11,457 bases of DNA from Candidatus Latescibacterota bacterium (GCA_012271065.1 JAAXHE010000085.1:6955-18411); one strand, 5' to 3'. Numbered from the stretch's first letter, positions 1 through 6,897 are shown. Notes: generated by a model not told the origin, from the sequence alone. Numbers and translations: made by a program.

Positions 1-309
1 CCCGTCTTACGAGATCGAGGCTGCGCCTGCTCGCCTCTCATAGGCGGATTTTCCCGCCCTGACCGCCACTTTTTGGCTCGCGCTCGGGAACTCACCAGAA
101 ATTTTAAAACCGCTTCTTATTCGATTCCTCCCCTTTCCGGATTGTGTCATTCACGTTCACGGTCCGCTCTTTCGAGCGCCGTGTATCGCAGGTCGTGCAT
201 TCTGCGCGCACAGGATCCGTCTGCGCGCGAGCTCCGGGTGGTTCCCGATTGATTGCATCAAGCAGGGAGCCGTCACGCAGACGACCGCACCATTGTCTGG
301 GGGAAAGTA
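1..309. other. Upstream leader region, no certain gene
   Basis: No convincing gene lies here. Frame 2 is open from the left edge to a TAG at 41-43 (13 codons, ending ARLS) and could be the tail of an upstream gene, but it is too short to judge. Just after it are a GGCGG at 43-47 and two possible partners, CCGCC at 54-58 and 63-67, with a T5 run at 70-74; this could be a weak terminator. An AT-richer patch at 97-124 stands out from the GC-rich surroundings and could hold the promoter of the sigma gene, but I cannot fit a convincing -35/-10 pair. The coding frame of the sigma gene stays open back to 253, but its real start is probably 310. Confidence 0.5.
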
Positions 310-1191
310 ATGCCTGCAACGGTTATGAGGCAGCAGAACGGAATCTCGTCACGGGGAAAGAAGCGGTCAGCGCTTGAACTCTATCTCAAGGATATCGCGT
401 ATAACGATCTGCTCACGCCGCAACAGGAAGGTACGCTGGCCAAGCGCATCCGGGCCGGAGACCGCAAGAGCCTGGAACAGATGGTCGAGTCCAACCTCCG
501 GTTCGTCATCACGATCGCCAAGGAATATCAGGGGCGGGGATTGCCGCTGGAAGATCTGATTGCCGAAGGGAATCTCGGTCTGGTTCGCGCGGCAACGCGG
601 TACGATGAAACGGTGGGCGTCAAGTTTACAACTTATGCGGTCTGGTGGATCCGGCAGGGCATCCTCTCTTCGCTGGCGGAAAAAGCCCGTATGGTCAGGC
701 TGCCTGTCAACAAGATCAAACACCTGTGCCGGCTGGAGCGCATTGCTTCAAGCCTCAAGCAGAAACTCGGCAGGGAGCCAAGCATCGACGAGATTGCGCG
801 GGGGGCCGACATGCAGCCCAAACAGGCCCAGGATCTGCTCAATGCGTCGCGCTGGCACGTGTCCCTGGATATGCCGCTGGAGGATGGTCCGGACTCGTCT
901 CTGCTCGAAGTCCTGGAGGATAAAGACCAGGTGTCGCCCGAAAACGTAGTGATGGAACAGGCGATGGCCGACGAAATCCGCGCCGCGCTGGATACCCTGT
1001 CGTCCCGCGAAGCCCGAATCCTGCGGCTTTATTTCGGAATCAACGGCGAAGACTCCATGACGCTGGAACAAATAGGCAATCAACTCAGTTTAACTAAGGA
1101 ACGCGTTCGCCAGATTCGAGACAAGGCGCTTGCATCGCTCAAACACCCGTCGCGGATGCGAAAGATCCGCGCGTACCTCACGGAGAACTGA
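310..1191 (+). CDS. rpoD: RNA polymerase sigma-70 factor, short primary (RpoD/SigA-like) type
   Basis: The product (293 residues from this start) binds core RNA polymerase and directs promoter recognition. Region 1.2 lies at about 21-50 (YLKDIA..LLTPQQE). Region 2 is at 55-126, with the core-binding NLRFV and DLIAEGNLGL stretch and the -10-reading KFTTYAVWWIRQ. Region 3 is at about 130-195, and region 4 at about 223-285 ends in the -35-reading helix-turn-helix (TLEQIG..LTKERVRQIRDKAL). There is no region 1.1, as in the compact housekeeping sigma factors of the Bacteroidota/Chlorobiota group, which the VRLPVNKI segment also resembles. I chose ATG 310 because a purine-rich GGGGGAAAG stretch sits just before it; an in-frame ATG at 253 would add 19 residues unlike the family, and ATG 325 is another option. 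A group 2 (non-essential) sigma factor cannot be excluded. The VOC gene follows after 5 bases. Confidence 0.93.
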   Translation: MPATVMRQQNGISSRGKKRSALELYLKDIAYNDLLTPQQEGTLAKRIRAGDRKSLEQMVESNLRFVITIAKEYQGRGLPLEDLIAEGNLGLVRAATRYDETVGVKFTTYAVWWIRQGILSSLAEKARMVRLPVNKIKHLCRLERIASSLKQKLGREPSIDEIARGADMQPKQAQDLLNASRWHVSLDMPLEDGPDSSLLEVLEDKDQVSPENVVMEQAMADEIRAALDTLSSREARILRLYFGINGEDSMTLEQIGNQLSLTKERVRQIRDKALASLKHPSRMRKIRAYLTEN

Positions 1192-1196
1192 GTACA

Positions 1197-1631
1197 GTGG
1201 CACACGATACGCTCAATAACCCGGAAGTTTCCCTCAGGGGCGCCGTCTCACCCGTGCTGGATATCGTGGGCGTACATCACATCACGCTGGTTGCGCGCAA
1301 TCTGGATCGATCCAGATCCTTCTACGAGAAATTTCTGGGTCTGAACCCCATACCACGGCCCGATTACGACTTCGAGGGCGCCTGGTACCGATGTGGAAGC
1401 CTGGAGATCCATCTGCTTGTGGCGGAAGAACACCCGGATCCTTCCAGGCGCCATATCGCATTCGAGGTCTCGGACTTTGAGCGCGTCGTCAAATCTCTGG
1501 ATGGCGGGTGGGTACACGTCGTGGGCGGCCCGGGCATCAGACCGCACGACGGGAGCCGCTTCGTGTTTCTCCAGGATCCCGACGGCAACCTGATAGAAAT
1601 CACGTGTAGAGGGGCAAAGCGCAAAGATTGA
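1197..1631 (+). CDS. VOC (glyoxalase/bleomycin-resistance fold) family protein
   Basis: A 144-residue single-module vicinal-oxygen-chelate protein, probably a metal-dependent lyase, transferase or dioxygenase of unknown substrate. Two beta-alpha-beta-beta-beta units are visible: the first begins at VHHITL (26-31) with the FYEKFLGL helix, and the second runs from RRHIAFEV (84-91) to FLQDPDGNLIEIT (124-136). Likely metal ligands are His28, Glu70 or His72 in LEIHLL, His86 and Glu134. The RPDYDFEGAWY..LEIHLL stretch resembles the plant and bacterial glyoxalase-I-like subgroup rather than classical GloA. The start is GTG, 5 bases after the sigma-factor stop, with GGAG inside the end of that gene, so translation is probably coupled. 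It is the last gene before a strong terminator. The first 20 or so residues precede the fold and could be shortened by a later start. Fold call is firm; substrate is unknown. Confidence 0.88.
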   Translation: MAHDTLNNPEVSLRGAVSPVLDIVGVHHITLVARNLDRSRSFYEKFLGLNPIPRPDYDFEGAWYRCGSLEIHLLVAEEHPDPSRRHIAFEVSDFERVVKSLDGGWVHVVGGPGIRPHDGSRFVFLQDPDGNLIEITCRGAKRKD

Positions 1632-1651
1632 AGCGTCGTTGAAACCTGATG

Positions 1652-1687
1652 AAGAAAGGGCCGCGATATCCATCGCGGCCCTTTCTT
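1652..1687. terminator. Bidirectional intrinsic terminator between convergent operons
   Basis: A perfect 16-bp inverted repeat (arms 1652-1667 and 1672-1687, 4-base loop ATCC). The stem is GC-rich inside and ends in AAGAAA/TTTCTT, so each strand has a T-rich tract at the base of the hairpin. It sits between the stops of the VOC gene (+) and gcvPB (-), which suits termination in both directions. Confidence 0.88.
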
Positions 1688-1716
1688 TGCGTCTGATGCG
1701 AATCCGCCCGGGGAGT

Positions 1717-3168
1717 TCATTCGCCCCCCGTCACCCGCAGCACGGGCTTTCGCGCGGCCGTTGCTTCGTCCAGCCTCCGGACGGGTGTGTGGTGCGGCGC
1801 GTGGTGCAACAGGTCGGGGTCTTCTTCCACCTCCGCGGCGATCTGTATCATGGCGTCGATGAACTCGTCAAGCTGTTCCAGGCTTTCCGTCTCCGTGGGC
1901 TCGATCAGCATCGCCTCGGGCGCCACCCTGGGCAGAGGAAAATAAATCGTTGGCGGGTGATGGCCGTAGTCGATCAGTCTCTTGGCGATATCCAGAGCGC
2001 TGACCCCGCTGGACCTCTTCTGCCGCGACGCCGAGAACACCATTTCGTGCATGGGCTGCGCGGACTTGGGGCGGTCGTAATACCCGTCCAGCCGGCTGGC
2101 GATGTAATTCGCGTTCAGGACGGCCATCTCGCTCGTGCGCCGCATTCCTTCCGCACCAAGCATTCTTGCATAGACGTACGCGCGAATCACCATCCCGTAA
2201 TTGCCGTAGAACGTACTGACCTTTCCGATCGACCGCGGACGATCGTAGTCCAGCCCGAAACGATCGCCCGATTGCGTGACGACGGGAACCGGCAGGTAAG
2301 GCAGCAACGCGTCTTTCACGCCGACGGGTCCTGACCCGGGACCACCGCCGCCGTGCGGGGTCGTGAAGGTCTTGTGCAGGTTGATGTGGACAACGTCGAA
2401 TCCCATATCTCCGGGTCTGCATTGTCCCAGGAATGCGTTCAAATTCGCTCCGTCGTAATAGAGCAGGCCTCCGCCGTCGTGGACCACCTGCTGGATGTCC
2501 TGGATTTCGTCCTCGAATACGCCGAAAGTGTTCGGATTGGTCAGCATCAATCCCGCGACCCGGTCGTTCATCTTGGCCTTCAGGTCCGCCACGTCCACTG
2601 TTCCCCGGTCGGTGGATTTCAACGTCTCCACCCGAAAACCGCACATCGCCGCAGTCGCGGGGTTCGTTCCGTGTGCGGAATCCGGAATCAGCACAACCTG
2701 CCTGTCGTCCTGATTCTCGCGATGGTACGCCGCTATCAGCGAGATGCCGACGAACTCTCCCTGCGCACCCGCGGCCGGCTGAAACGTAAACCCGTCCATT
2801 CCGGTGACGGCCCTCAATATCCCGTCCATCTCCCACATAACCCGCAACGCAGCCTGCGACGCCGTCTCGTCCGCAAAGGGATGCAATCCCGCGAAATCGG
2901 GCAGGCGCGCAACGCGTTCGTGTACCTTTGGATTATACTTCATCGTGCAGGAACCCAGCGGGTAAAACGCCGTATCGATACTGAAGTTCATGGACGAAAG
3001 ATTCACGTAATGGCGCACCAGCTCCAGTTCGCTGACTTCCGGCAGTGCGGGCGCGTCACTCCGATGCATCCCGTCCGGTATCGGTACAAACGCGTCCCCC
3101 GCGTCCGGAAACCGTGTGCACCTGCGCCCGCTTTCGCCTCGTTCGAAAATCAGCAGATCCCTGTCCAT
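1717..3168 (-). CDS. gcvPB: Glycine dehydrogenase (decarboxylating) subunit 2, P-protein C-terminal chain
   Basis: The PLP-binding chain of the two-chain P-protein of the cytoplasmic glycine cleavage system, which decarboxylates glycine and passes the aminomethyl group to lipoyl-GcvH. At 483 residues it has the normal family length. Visible motifs are YPLGSCTMKYNP (69-80), DSAHGTNPA (163-171) and NLHKTFTTPHGGGGPG (263-278), in which Lys266 should form the Schiff base with PLP. The C-terminal APHHTPVRRLDEATAARKPVLR tail is typical of the family. The ATG shares its A with the TAA stop of gcvPA (TAATG), and a GGAGAG lies about 8 bases upstream inside gcvPA, so the two chains are translationally coupled, as fits a 1:1 complex. 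It is the last gene of the leftward operon. No gcvT, gcvH or lpd is present in the window. Confidence 0.97.
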   Translation of the reverse strand: MDRDLLIFERGESGRRCTRFPDAGDAFVPIPDGMHRSDAPALPEVSELELVRHYVNLSSMNFSIDTAFYPLGSCTMKYNPKVHERVARLPDFAGLHPFADETASQAALRVMWEMDGILRAVTGMDGFTFQPAAGAQGEFVGISLIAAYHRENQDDRQVVLIPDSAHGTNPATAAMCGFRVETLKSTDRGTVDVADLKAKMNDRVAGLMLTNPNTFGVFEDEIQDIQQVVHDGGGLLYYDGANLNAFLGQCRPGDMGFDVVHINLHKTFTTPHGGGGPGSGPVGVKDALLPYLPVPVVTQSGDRFGLDYDRPRSIGKVSTFYGNYGMVIRAYVYARMLGAEGMRRTSEMAVLNANYIASRLDGYYDRPKSAQPMHEMVFSASRQKRSSGVSALDIAKRLIDYGHHPPTIYFPLPRVAPEAMLIEPTETESLEQLDEFIDAMIQIAAEVEEDPDLLHHAPHHTPVRRLDEATAARKPVLRVTGGE

Positions 3169-4505
3169 TATATGTCTCTCCAGGCGTCAACCAGGCGCGC
3201 CACGTCCGCACCGGTCTTCGTTTCGGTTACGCACGCCAGGACACACCGGTCCAGTTCCGGATAAATGCGCCCCAGATCGATCCCGCCTGCGATACCCTTC
3301 ATCCGTAACGCTTCGAGCGCTTCGCGCGCGGGGCGGGGCGTTTCAATCACGAATTCGTTGAACGACGCGCCCGAAAACTTCAGAGAAAGCCCGTCGATGC
3401 CGCACAGCGCGGACGCAGCTTCGTGGCTTCGGTTCCAGTTCAACATACCAACTTCACGCAGGCCATTGGGCCCGAGCGACGCCAGATAGACGGTCGCGGC
3501 CGTCGCGCACAGCGTCTGGTTCGTGCAGATGTTCGAGGTTGCCCGTTCCCTTCGAATATGCTGTTCGCGTGTCTGGAGCGTCATCACAAACCCGCGCTTT
3601 CCGTCCACGTCGGTGGTCTGCCCGACCACACGCCCGGGCATTCGTCGAACATGCTGTTCGCGCGTGGCGAACATTCCCACGTAGGGGCCGCCGTAGGACA
3701 ACGGCAGGCCCAGGGGCTGACCGTCGCCAACCACAATGTCCGCTCCGAAGTCTCCCGGCGGCCGTATCACCCCGACGGAAATCGGATTCACCGACGCCAC
3801 GTAGGCCGACGGATGGTCCTGCAGCAGGCTGCCCATCGCGTCCAGCGGTTCCAGCACACCCAGGAAATTCGGATTCTGCACCACGACCGCGGCGGTATCG
3901 TCATTCAGTTCCGCCTCGACAAGCTCGATGTCGACGGTTCCGGCGTCCGTCCAGGGAATCTCCACCAGTTCCAGTCCGATACCCCGAACGTAAGTCTCCA
4001 CGACACGCCGGTAGAACGGGTGCAGGCTGCGCGGCAGCAGTACCCGCGTACCGTCGTTGATCCGGACCGCCATCATTACCGCTTCCGCCAGGGCGGATGC
4101 GCCGTCGTACATGGAGGCGTTGGCCACTTCCATACCGGTCAACTCGCAGACCATGGTCTGGAACTCGAAAATCGCCCGCAGCGTACCCTGGCTCACCTCC
4201 GGCTGATAGGGCGTATATGCCGTGTAGAACTCGCCGCGGGAAATCATCGCGTCGACGACGCTGGGCGTGAAGTGCTCGTAGGCGCCGCCGCCCACGAACG
4301 ACAGCTCCGGGGCCTGCTCCCGCGCCGCGCGGCCGAGTTCCTCGATCAGTCCCAACGCCTCCATCTCGCTGATCCCGGCAGGCAGATCCAGGGAACCCAG
4401 CCGCAGAGACTCTGGGACGGGATCGAAGAGCGTCTCCGTTGAATCGATCCCTATCGTATCCAGCATCGTCCGAATGTCCTGATCCGTGTGCGGTGTATAA
4501 TTCAC
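3168..4505 (-). CDS. gcvPA: Glycine dehydrogenase (decarboxylating) subunit 1, P-protein N-terminal chain
   Basis: This 445-residue protein pairs with GcvPB to form the glycine-decarboxylating P-protein. It has the aminotransferase-like fold but not the PLP lysine, which is in the other chain. Family signatures are NYTPHT at the very N-terminus, YTPYQPEVSQG (97-107), NASMYDGASA, GDGQPLGLPLSYGGP (260-274) and ATSNICTNQ (322-330). Two in-frame GTG codons compete for the start. The one at 4505 has GAGG 8 bases upstream and yields M-NYTPHTD, the usual family start; the one at 4511 is only 2 bases from that GAGG. I therefore use 4505. It lies 37 bases after the SDR gene ending at 4543 and overlaps gcvPB by 1 base. 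A separate promoter between the SDR genes and gcvPA is possible, but I see none. Confidence 0.96.
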   Translation of the reverse strand: MNYTPHTDQDIRTMLDTIGIDSTETLFDPVPESLRLGSLDLPAGISEMEALGLIEELGRAAREQAPELSFVGGGAYEHFTPSVVDAMISRGEFYTAYTPYQPEVSQGTLRAIFEFQTMVCELTGMEVANASMYDGASALAEAVMMAVRINDGTRVLLPRSLHPFYRRVVETYVRGIGLELVEIPWTDAGTVDIELVEAELNDDTAAVVVQNPNFLGVLEPLDAMGSLLQDHPSAYVASVNPISVGVIRPPGDFGADIVVGDGQPLGLPLSYGGPYVGMFATREQHVRRMPGRVVGQTTDVDGKRGFVMTLQTREQHIRRERATSNICTNQTLCATAATVYLASLGPNGLREVGMLNWNRSHEAASALCGIDGLSLKFSGASFNEFVIETPRPAREALEALRMKGIAGGIDLGRIYPELDRCVLACVTETKTGADVARLVDAWRDI

Positions 4506-4513
4506 GAACACAA

Positions 4514-4517
4514 CCTC
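4514..4517 (-). promoter_or_regulatory. Ribosome binding site that decides the gcvPA start
   Basis: GAGG on the minus strand, 8 bases before GTG 4505 and only 2 bases before GTG 4511. The spacing favours 4505, which agrees with the family's usual N-terminus. Confidence 0.6.
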
Positions 4518-4542
4518 GTATATTGAAACGGTGGAAACGAAC

Positions 4543-5265
4543 CTATTTCTTCAAATACGTGTATTCCAGCCCATCTGATGGCTGCCACCCCAGGATCCGC
4601 TTTGCCTTCTCGTTTGAAAACTGTCCGTGCGGGCGATCGCCGAAAATGTTGAAGGCCTCGCACCGCGAAGGCAACCGGTCCAGTTCGATGGTCAGCCCCG
4701 GAACGAACGCGGCGGCCGCGTCGCGCCACGATACCAGAAACGACCAGTCCCGAACCGGCTCGGTCGACGCGTCATGATCTCTGAAGATGTAGAACATAAA
4801 ACACAACACGTAAACGTCGCAATGCGCCGTAAAGATCCGACAGATTTCCTGTCCCAGCCCCTTTGAAAGCGCGTACAGGTTCGTACCGGGCATCGGCGGC
4901 ACGTCAGGGCCGATCCCATAGTCCCACCCCTCATAGGGTGCGCCCTGTACGGTAAAATGCGGGCCCGTATTGATGACGCGACGGACTCCGTGTTTGACCG
5001 CCGCGCGCATGATGTTGTAGCACCCCAGTGCATTCACGTCGAATGCGACCCTTCGATGCGGCCGCAGAACCGACAGGTTGATGATCGCGTCCATCCCTTC
5101 CGCCGCGCGCATGACGGCCTCCGGATCCGCCACGTCCACGGGCATCATCTCGTGGCACGATTCAAATGGCTCCAGATCCGTAATCCGAAGGGTCACGCGC
5201 CCTTCAAGCGCCTTTACGACATGCGGCCCCAGCATGCCGTTGCCGCCATAAATTACGACCTTCAC
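4543..5265 (-). CDS. NAD(P)-dependent SDR oxidoreductase/epimerase, duplicate copy 1
   Basis: A 240-residue extended-type short-chain dehydrogenase with a Rossmann fold, probably an NAD(P)-dependent sugar or sugar-acid dehydrogenase or epimerase. The cofactor motif is GGNGMLG (7-13, GxxGxxG), with the acidic strand end at TDLEP (Asp30). INLSVLRPH follows the second Rossmann half. Tyr131-Ala-Leu-Ser-Lys135 is the YxxxK catalytic pair, and Thr100 in INTGP sits where the catalytic Ser/Thr is expected. The frame stays open to 5304 and has an ATG at 5271, but the GGAG touches that ATG directly. GTG 5265 lies 6 bases from it and aligns exactly with the ATG of the downstream duplicate, giving equal 240-residue products. 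Copy 2 (5365-6087) is about 79% identical. The C-terminal LGWQP is typical of NAD-dependent epimerases. The substrate is not readable. Confidence 0.88.
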   Translation of the reverse strand: MKVVIYGGNGMLGPHVVKALEGRVTLRITDLEPFESCHEMMPVDVADPEAVMRAAEGMDAIINLSVLRPHRRVAFDVNALGCYNIMRAAVKHGVRRVINTGPHFTVQGAPYEGWDYGIGPDVPPMPGTNLYALSKGLGQEICRIFTAHCDVYVLCFMFYIFRDHDASTEPVRDWSFLVSWRDAAAAFVPGLTIELDRLPSRCEAFNIFGDRPHGQFSNEKAKRILGWQPSDGLEYTYLKK

Positions 5266-5271
5266 GCTCAT

Positions 5272-5275
5272 CTCC
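5272..5275 (-). promoter_or_regulatory. Ribosome binding site that decides the SDR copy 1 start
   Basis: GGAG on the minus strand, 6 bases before GTG 5265. The duplicate gene has the same GGAG (6094-6097) 6 bases before its ATG 6087, and the two leaders align base for base, so the in-frame ATG at 5271 is likely not the start. Confidence 0.6.
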
Positions 5276-5364
5276 AATCGTGTGTATACCCCGCGCCCGG
5301 ACATCCGCAGCGTTCGCGGCGCGCCGTAGGATGTACCCGCGCCGGCCCGCGGATTCCCGGTTGT

Positions 5365-6087
5365 CTATCTTTTAATGTACGTGTATTCGAGCCCGTCCCT
5401 CGGCTGCCACCCCAGGAGCCGTCTGGCCTTCGCGTTTGTATAGTGCCCGTGCGGCCGGTCGCCGAGAATATTGAATACCTCGCATCTTGACGGCAGACGC
5501 TCCAGTGGAATTTCCAGTCCGGGGAGGAACGCGCCGGCGGCATCCCGCCACGTCACAATAAAAGACCGGTCGTGAACCGGTTGAGAGGACGGGTCGTGAC
5601 CGCGAAAACTCCAGAACAGGTAACACAGCACGTACACGTCGAAATTCGACGTGAAGATCCGGCAGATTTCCTGGCCCAATCCCTTGGACAGCACATACAG
5701 ACCCGTTCCGGGTCTGGGGGGCACGTCCGGACCGAAGTGATAGTCCCAGTCCCTGAAGGGGTCGCCCTGTACGGTAAAGTACGGCCCCGTGTTGATCACG
5801 CGCCGGATCCCGTTCCTCACAGCCGCGCGCATCACGTTGTAGCATCCCAGGGCATTCACGTCGAACGCGATTTTTCGATGCGGCCGCAGAACCGACAGGT
5901 TGATAATCGCGTCCATCCCTTCCGCGGCGCGCATGACGGCCACAGGGTCCGCCACGTCCACGGGCATCATCTCGTGGGACGTTTCAAACGGCTCCAGATC
6001 CGTGATCCGAAGGGTCACGCGCCCTTCAAGCGCCTTTACGACGTGCGGCCCCAGCATCCCGTTGCCGCCGTAAATCACGACGTTCAT
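5365..6087 (-). CDS. NAD(P)-dependent SDR oxidoreductase/epimerase, duplicate copy 2
   Basis: A 240-residue paralogue of the gene at 4543-5265, differing at 51 of 240 positions by my hand alignment, with no gaps. It keeps GGNGMLG (7-13), Asp30, Thr100 and the Tyr131-Val-Leu-Ser-Lys135 catalytic pair, so both copies look active. Residues 1-100 differ at only 10 positions, while 101-240 differ at 41. The changes cluster around 109-118, 147-174 and 214-221, the half that shapes the substrate pocket in this fold. The ATG has GGAG 6 bases upstream. It begins 32 bases after the stop of the upstream SDR gene, and copy 1 starts 99 bases further on, all on one strand. The likely role is sugar oxidation or epimerisation, perhaps with a substrate different from copy 1; that last point is inference. 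Confidence 0.9.
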   Translation of the reverse strand: MNVVIYGGNGMLGPHVVKALEGRVTLRITDLEPFETSHEMMPVDVADPVAVMRAAEGMDAIINLSVLRPHRKIAFDVNALGCYNVMRAAVRNGIRRVINTGPYFTVQGDPFRDWDYHFGPDVPPRPGTGLYVLSKGLGQEICRIFTSNFDVYVLCYLFWSFRGHDPSSQPVHDRSFIVTWRDAAGAFLPGLEIPLERLPSRCEVFNILGDRPHGHYTNAKARRLLGWQPRDGLEYTYIKR

Positions 6088-6119
6088 ATCCGTCTCCAGC
6101 GTCGCACGGGTTCAAGGAT

Positions 6120-6764
6120 TTAGATTCCAAGGGCTTCCCTGGCCTGGCCGATGGGAAACCTCGCGTTTTCAACTTCGGACTGCACGTGCAGAACCCGCCA
6201 CATCGGCCCCTCAATCGTCAGTGCCGATGCGATGGCCCTGACCGCGTCCTTCACCGACAACGCGGCGTCGCCTTCGCCGCCAACTTCCCCGAGTCGCAAA
6301 CACGTCACTCGCACCGAATGTTCACGCGCGAATTCTCTGCACGTGAATTCACCCAGGTACTTCCCCATAGGTCCCGCGTCCGGCGACGGCCTCGGCGCCC
6401 ATTGCTCCGTCACGTTCCAGTTCGGATCGCATGTCTCGAAAAGGCTCAACGAACTGAGGTACACCACGTGGGCGACGTTTTTTCCCCTGGCGGCAACCAT
6501 CAGATTGTACGTACAGCGCGTCTGGAAATCGATCTCGCGCTCGTCACTCCGTTGGCCTTCGGGCAGTTCCGCGACATGCACGATCGCATCCATTCCTTCC
6601 ACCAGCGATTCCGTCTCGCCATCGTGGCCCAACTCGCACTGACGAAAGGGAAACTCCGTGGTGACGTCCGAGACGTCGGTCAACGTCACCTCGTGCCGCT
6701 GCGAAAGATCCGCCGCCAATGCCTGGGCAAGCGCCGTCCCCGCCGATGTAATCAGTACTTTCAT
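6120..6764 (-). CDS. Atypical SDR-fold protein with degraded active site
   Basis: A 214-residue member of the NAD-dependent epimerase/dehydratase superfamily. The Rossmann pattern is recognisable: MKVLIT first strand, TLTDVSD second strand end, GMDAIVHVAE, VVYLSSLSLF and VRVTCLRLGEVGG. However, the usual glycine motif reads TSAGTALA (6-13), with the three expected glycines apparently replaced by Ser7, Thr10 and Ala13. In my alignment the catalytic lysine is Lys135 in GPMGK, and the position of the catalytic tyrosine is Gly131. Ser104/Ser105 remain. It may therefore be a non-catalytic or altered partner of the two SDR enzymes encoded just downstream (32-base gap), or use another mechanism. GGAG lies 8 bases before the ATG. 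It is probably the first gene of the operon running to gcvPB. The fold call is good and the function unknown. Confidence 0.82.
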   Translation of the reverse strand: MKVLITSAGTALAQALAADLSQRHEVTLTDVSDVTTEFPFRQCELGHDGETESLVEGMDAIVHVAELPEGQRSDEREIDFQTRCTYNLMVAARGKNVAHVVYLSSLSLFETCDPNWNVTEQWAPRPSPDAGPMGKYLGEFTCREFAREHSVRVTCLRLGEVGGEGDAALSVKDAVRAIASALTIEGPMWRVLHVQSEVENARFPIGQAREALGI

Positions 6765-6897
6765 GAATCATACTCCTGTATTTGTGAATCATATCCGCCG
6801 GCTGACATGACACTACGACCGCGGACCGGGACCCCGCGGTCCGCCGTAGCGATCATCAGAGCGACCCCACGAACCGGTATTGACTTCAGATTAAGAC
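6765..6897. other. Intergenic region with possible operon promoter and hairpin
   Basis: This gap separates the acetyltransferase gene from the SDR-gcvP operon. On the minus strand TATGAT (6788-6793) is a possible -10 box, but the base 17 positions upstream (GTAGTG) is a poor -35. A GC-rich imperfect palindrome at 6817-6844 can fold two ways: 6817-6824 with 6834-6841, or 6821-6828 with 6837-6844, each 8 bp. No T-run follows on either strand, so it is not a standard terminator. I see no glycine riboswitch. The octamer ATGATTCA occurs twice on the minus strand, around the ribosome binding site. Confidence 0.35.

Larger units (their letters stand above)
4543..6087 (-). repeat. Tandem gene duplication (two SDR copies, 822-base period)
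   Basis: Bases 4543-5265 and 5365-6087 are direct repeats of 723 bases. The 225 bases at the gene starts (5041-5265 against 5863-6087) differ at 19 positions by hand count, about 92% identity, and include an identical run of 38 bases ending at 5220/6042. The 3' portions are clearly less alike. The 99-base spacer between the copies has no obvious counterpart beyond the ribosome binding site. Confidence 0.88.

Noticed and set aside
2..43. Tail of an upstream coding gene in frame 2 at the left edge
   Set aside because: Only 13 codons before a TAG, with weak codon bias; it cannot be told from chance.
144..377. Plus-strand open frame (77 codons) overlapping the sigma-factor start
   Set aside because: Arginine- and serine-rich composition typical of a shifted GC-rich frame, no ribosome binding site and overlap with a conserved gene.
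2353..3264. Long plus-strand open frame (303 codons) opposite gcvPB
   Set aside because: It is a shadow of high GC content opposite a conserved enzyme and has no recognisable domain. The same applies to 3423-4442 opposite gcvPA and 8575-9759 opposite the propeller gene.
5266..5364. Glycine riboswitch or terminator in the gap between the SDR duplicates
   Set aside because: The gap is only 99 bases, shows no recognisable glycine-aptamer core and has no T-run after its GC-rich hairpins. The gap before gcvPA (4506-4542) is too short for an aptamer.
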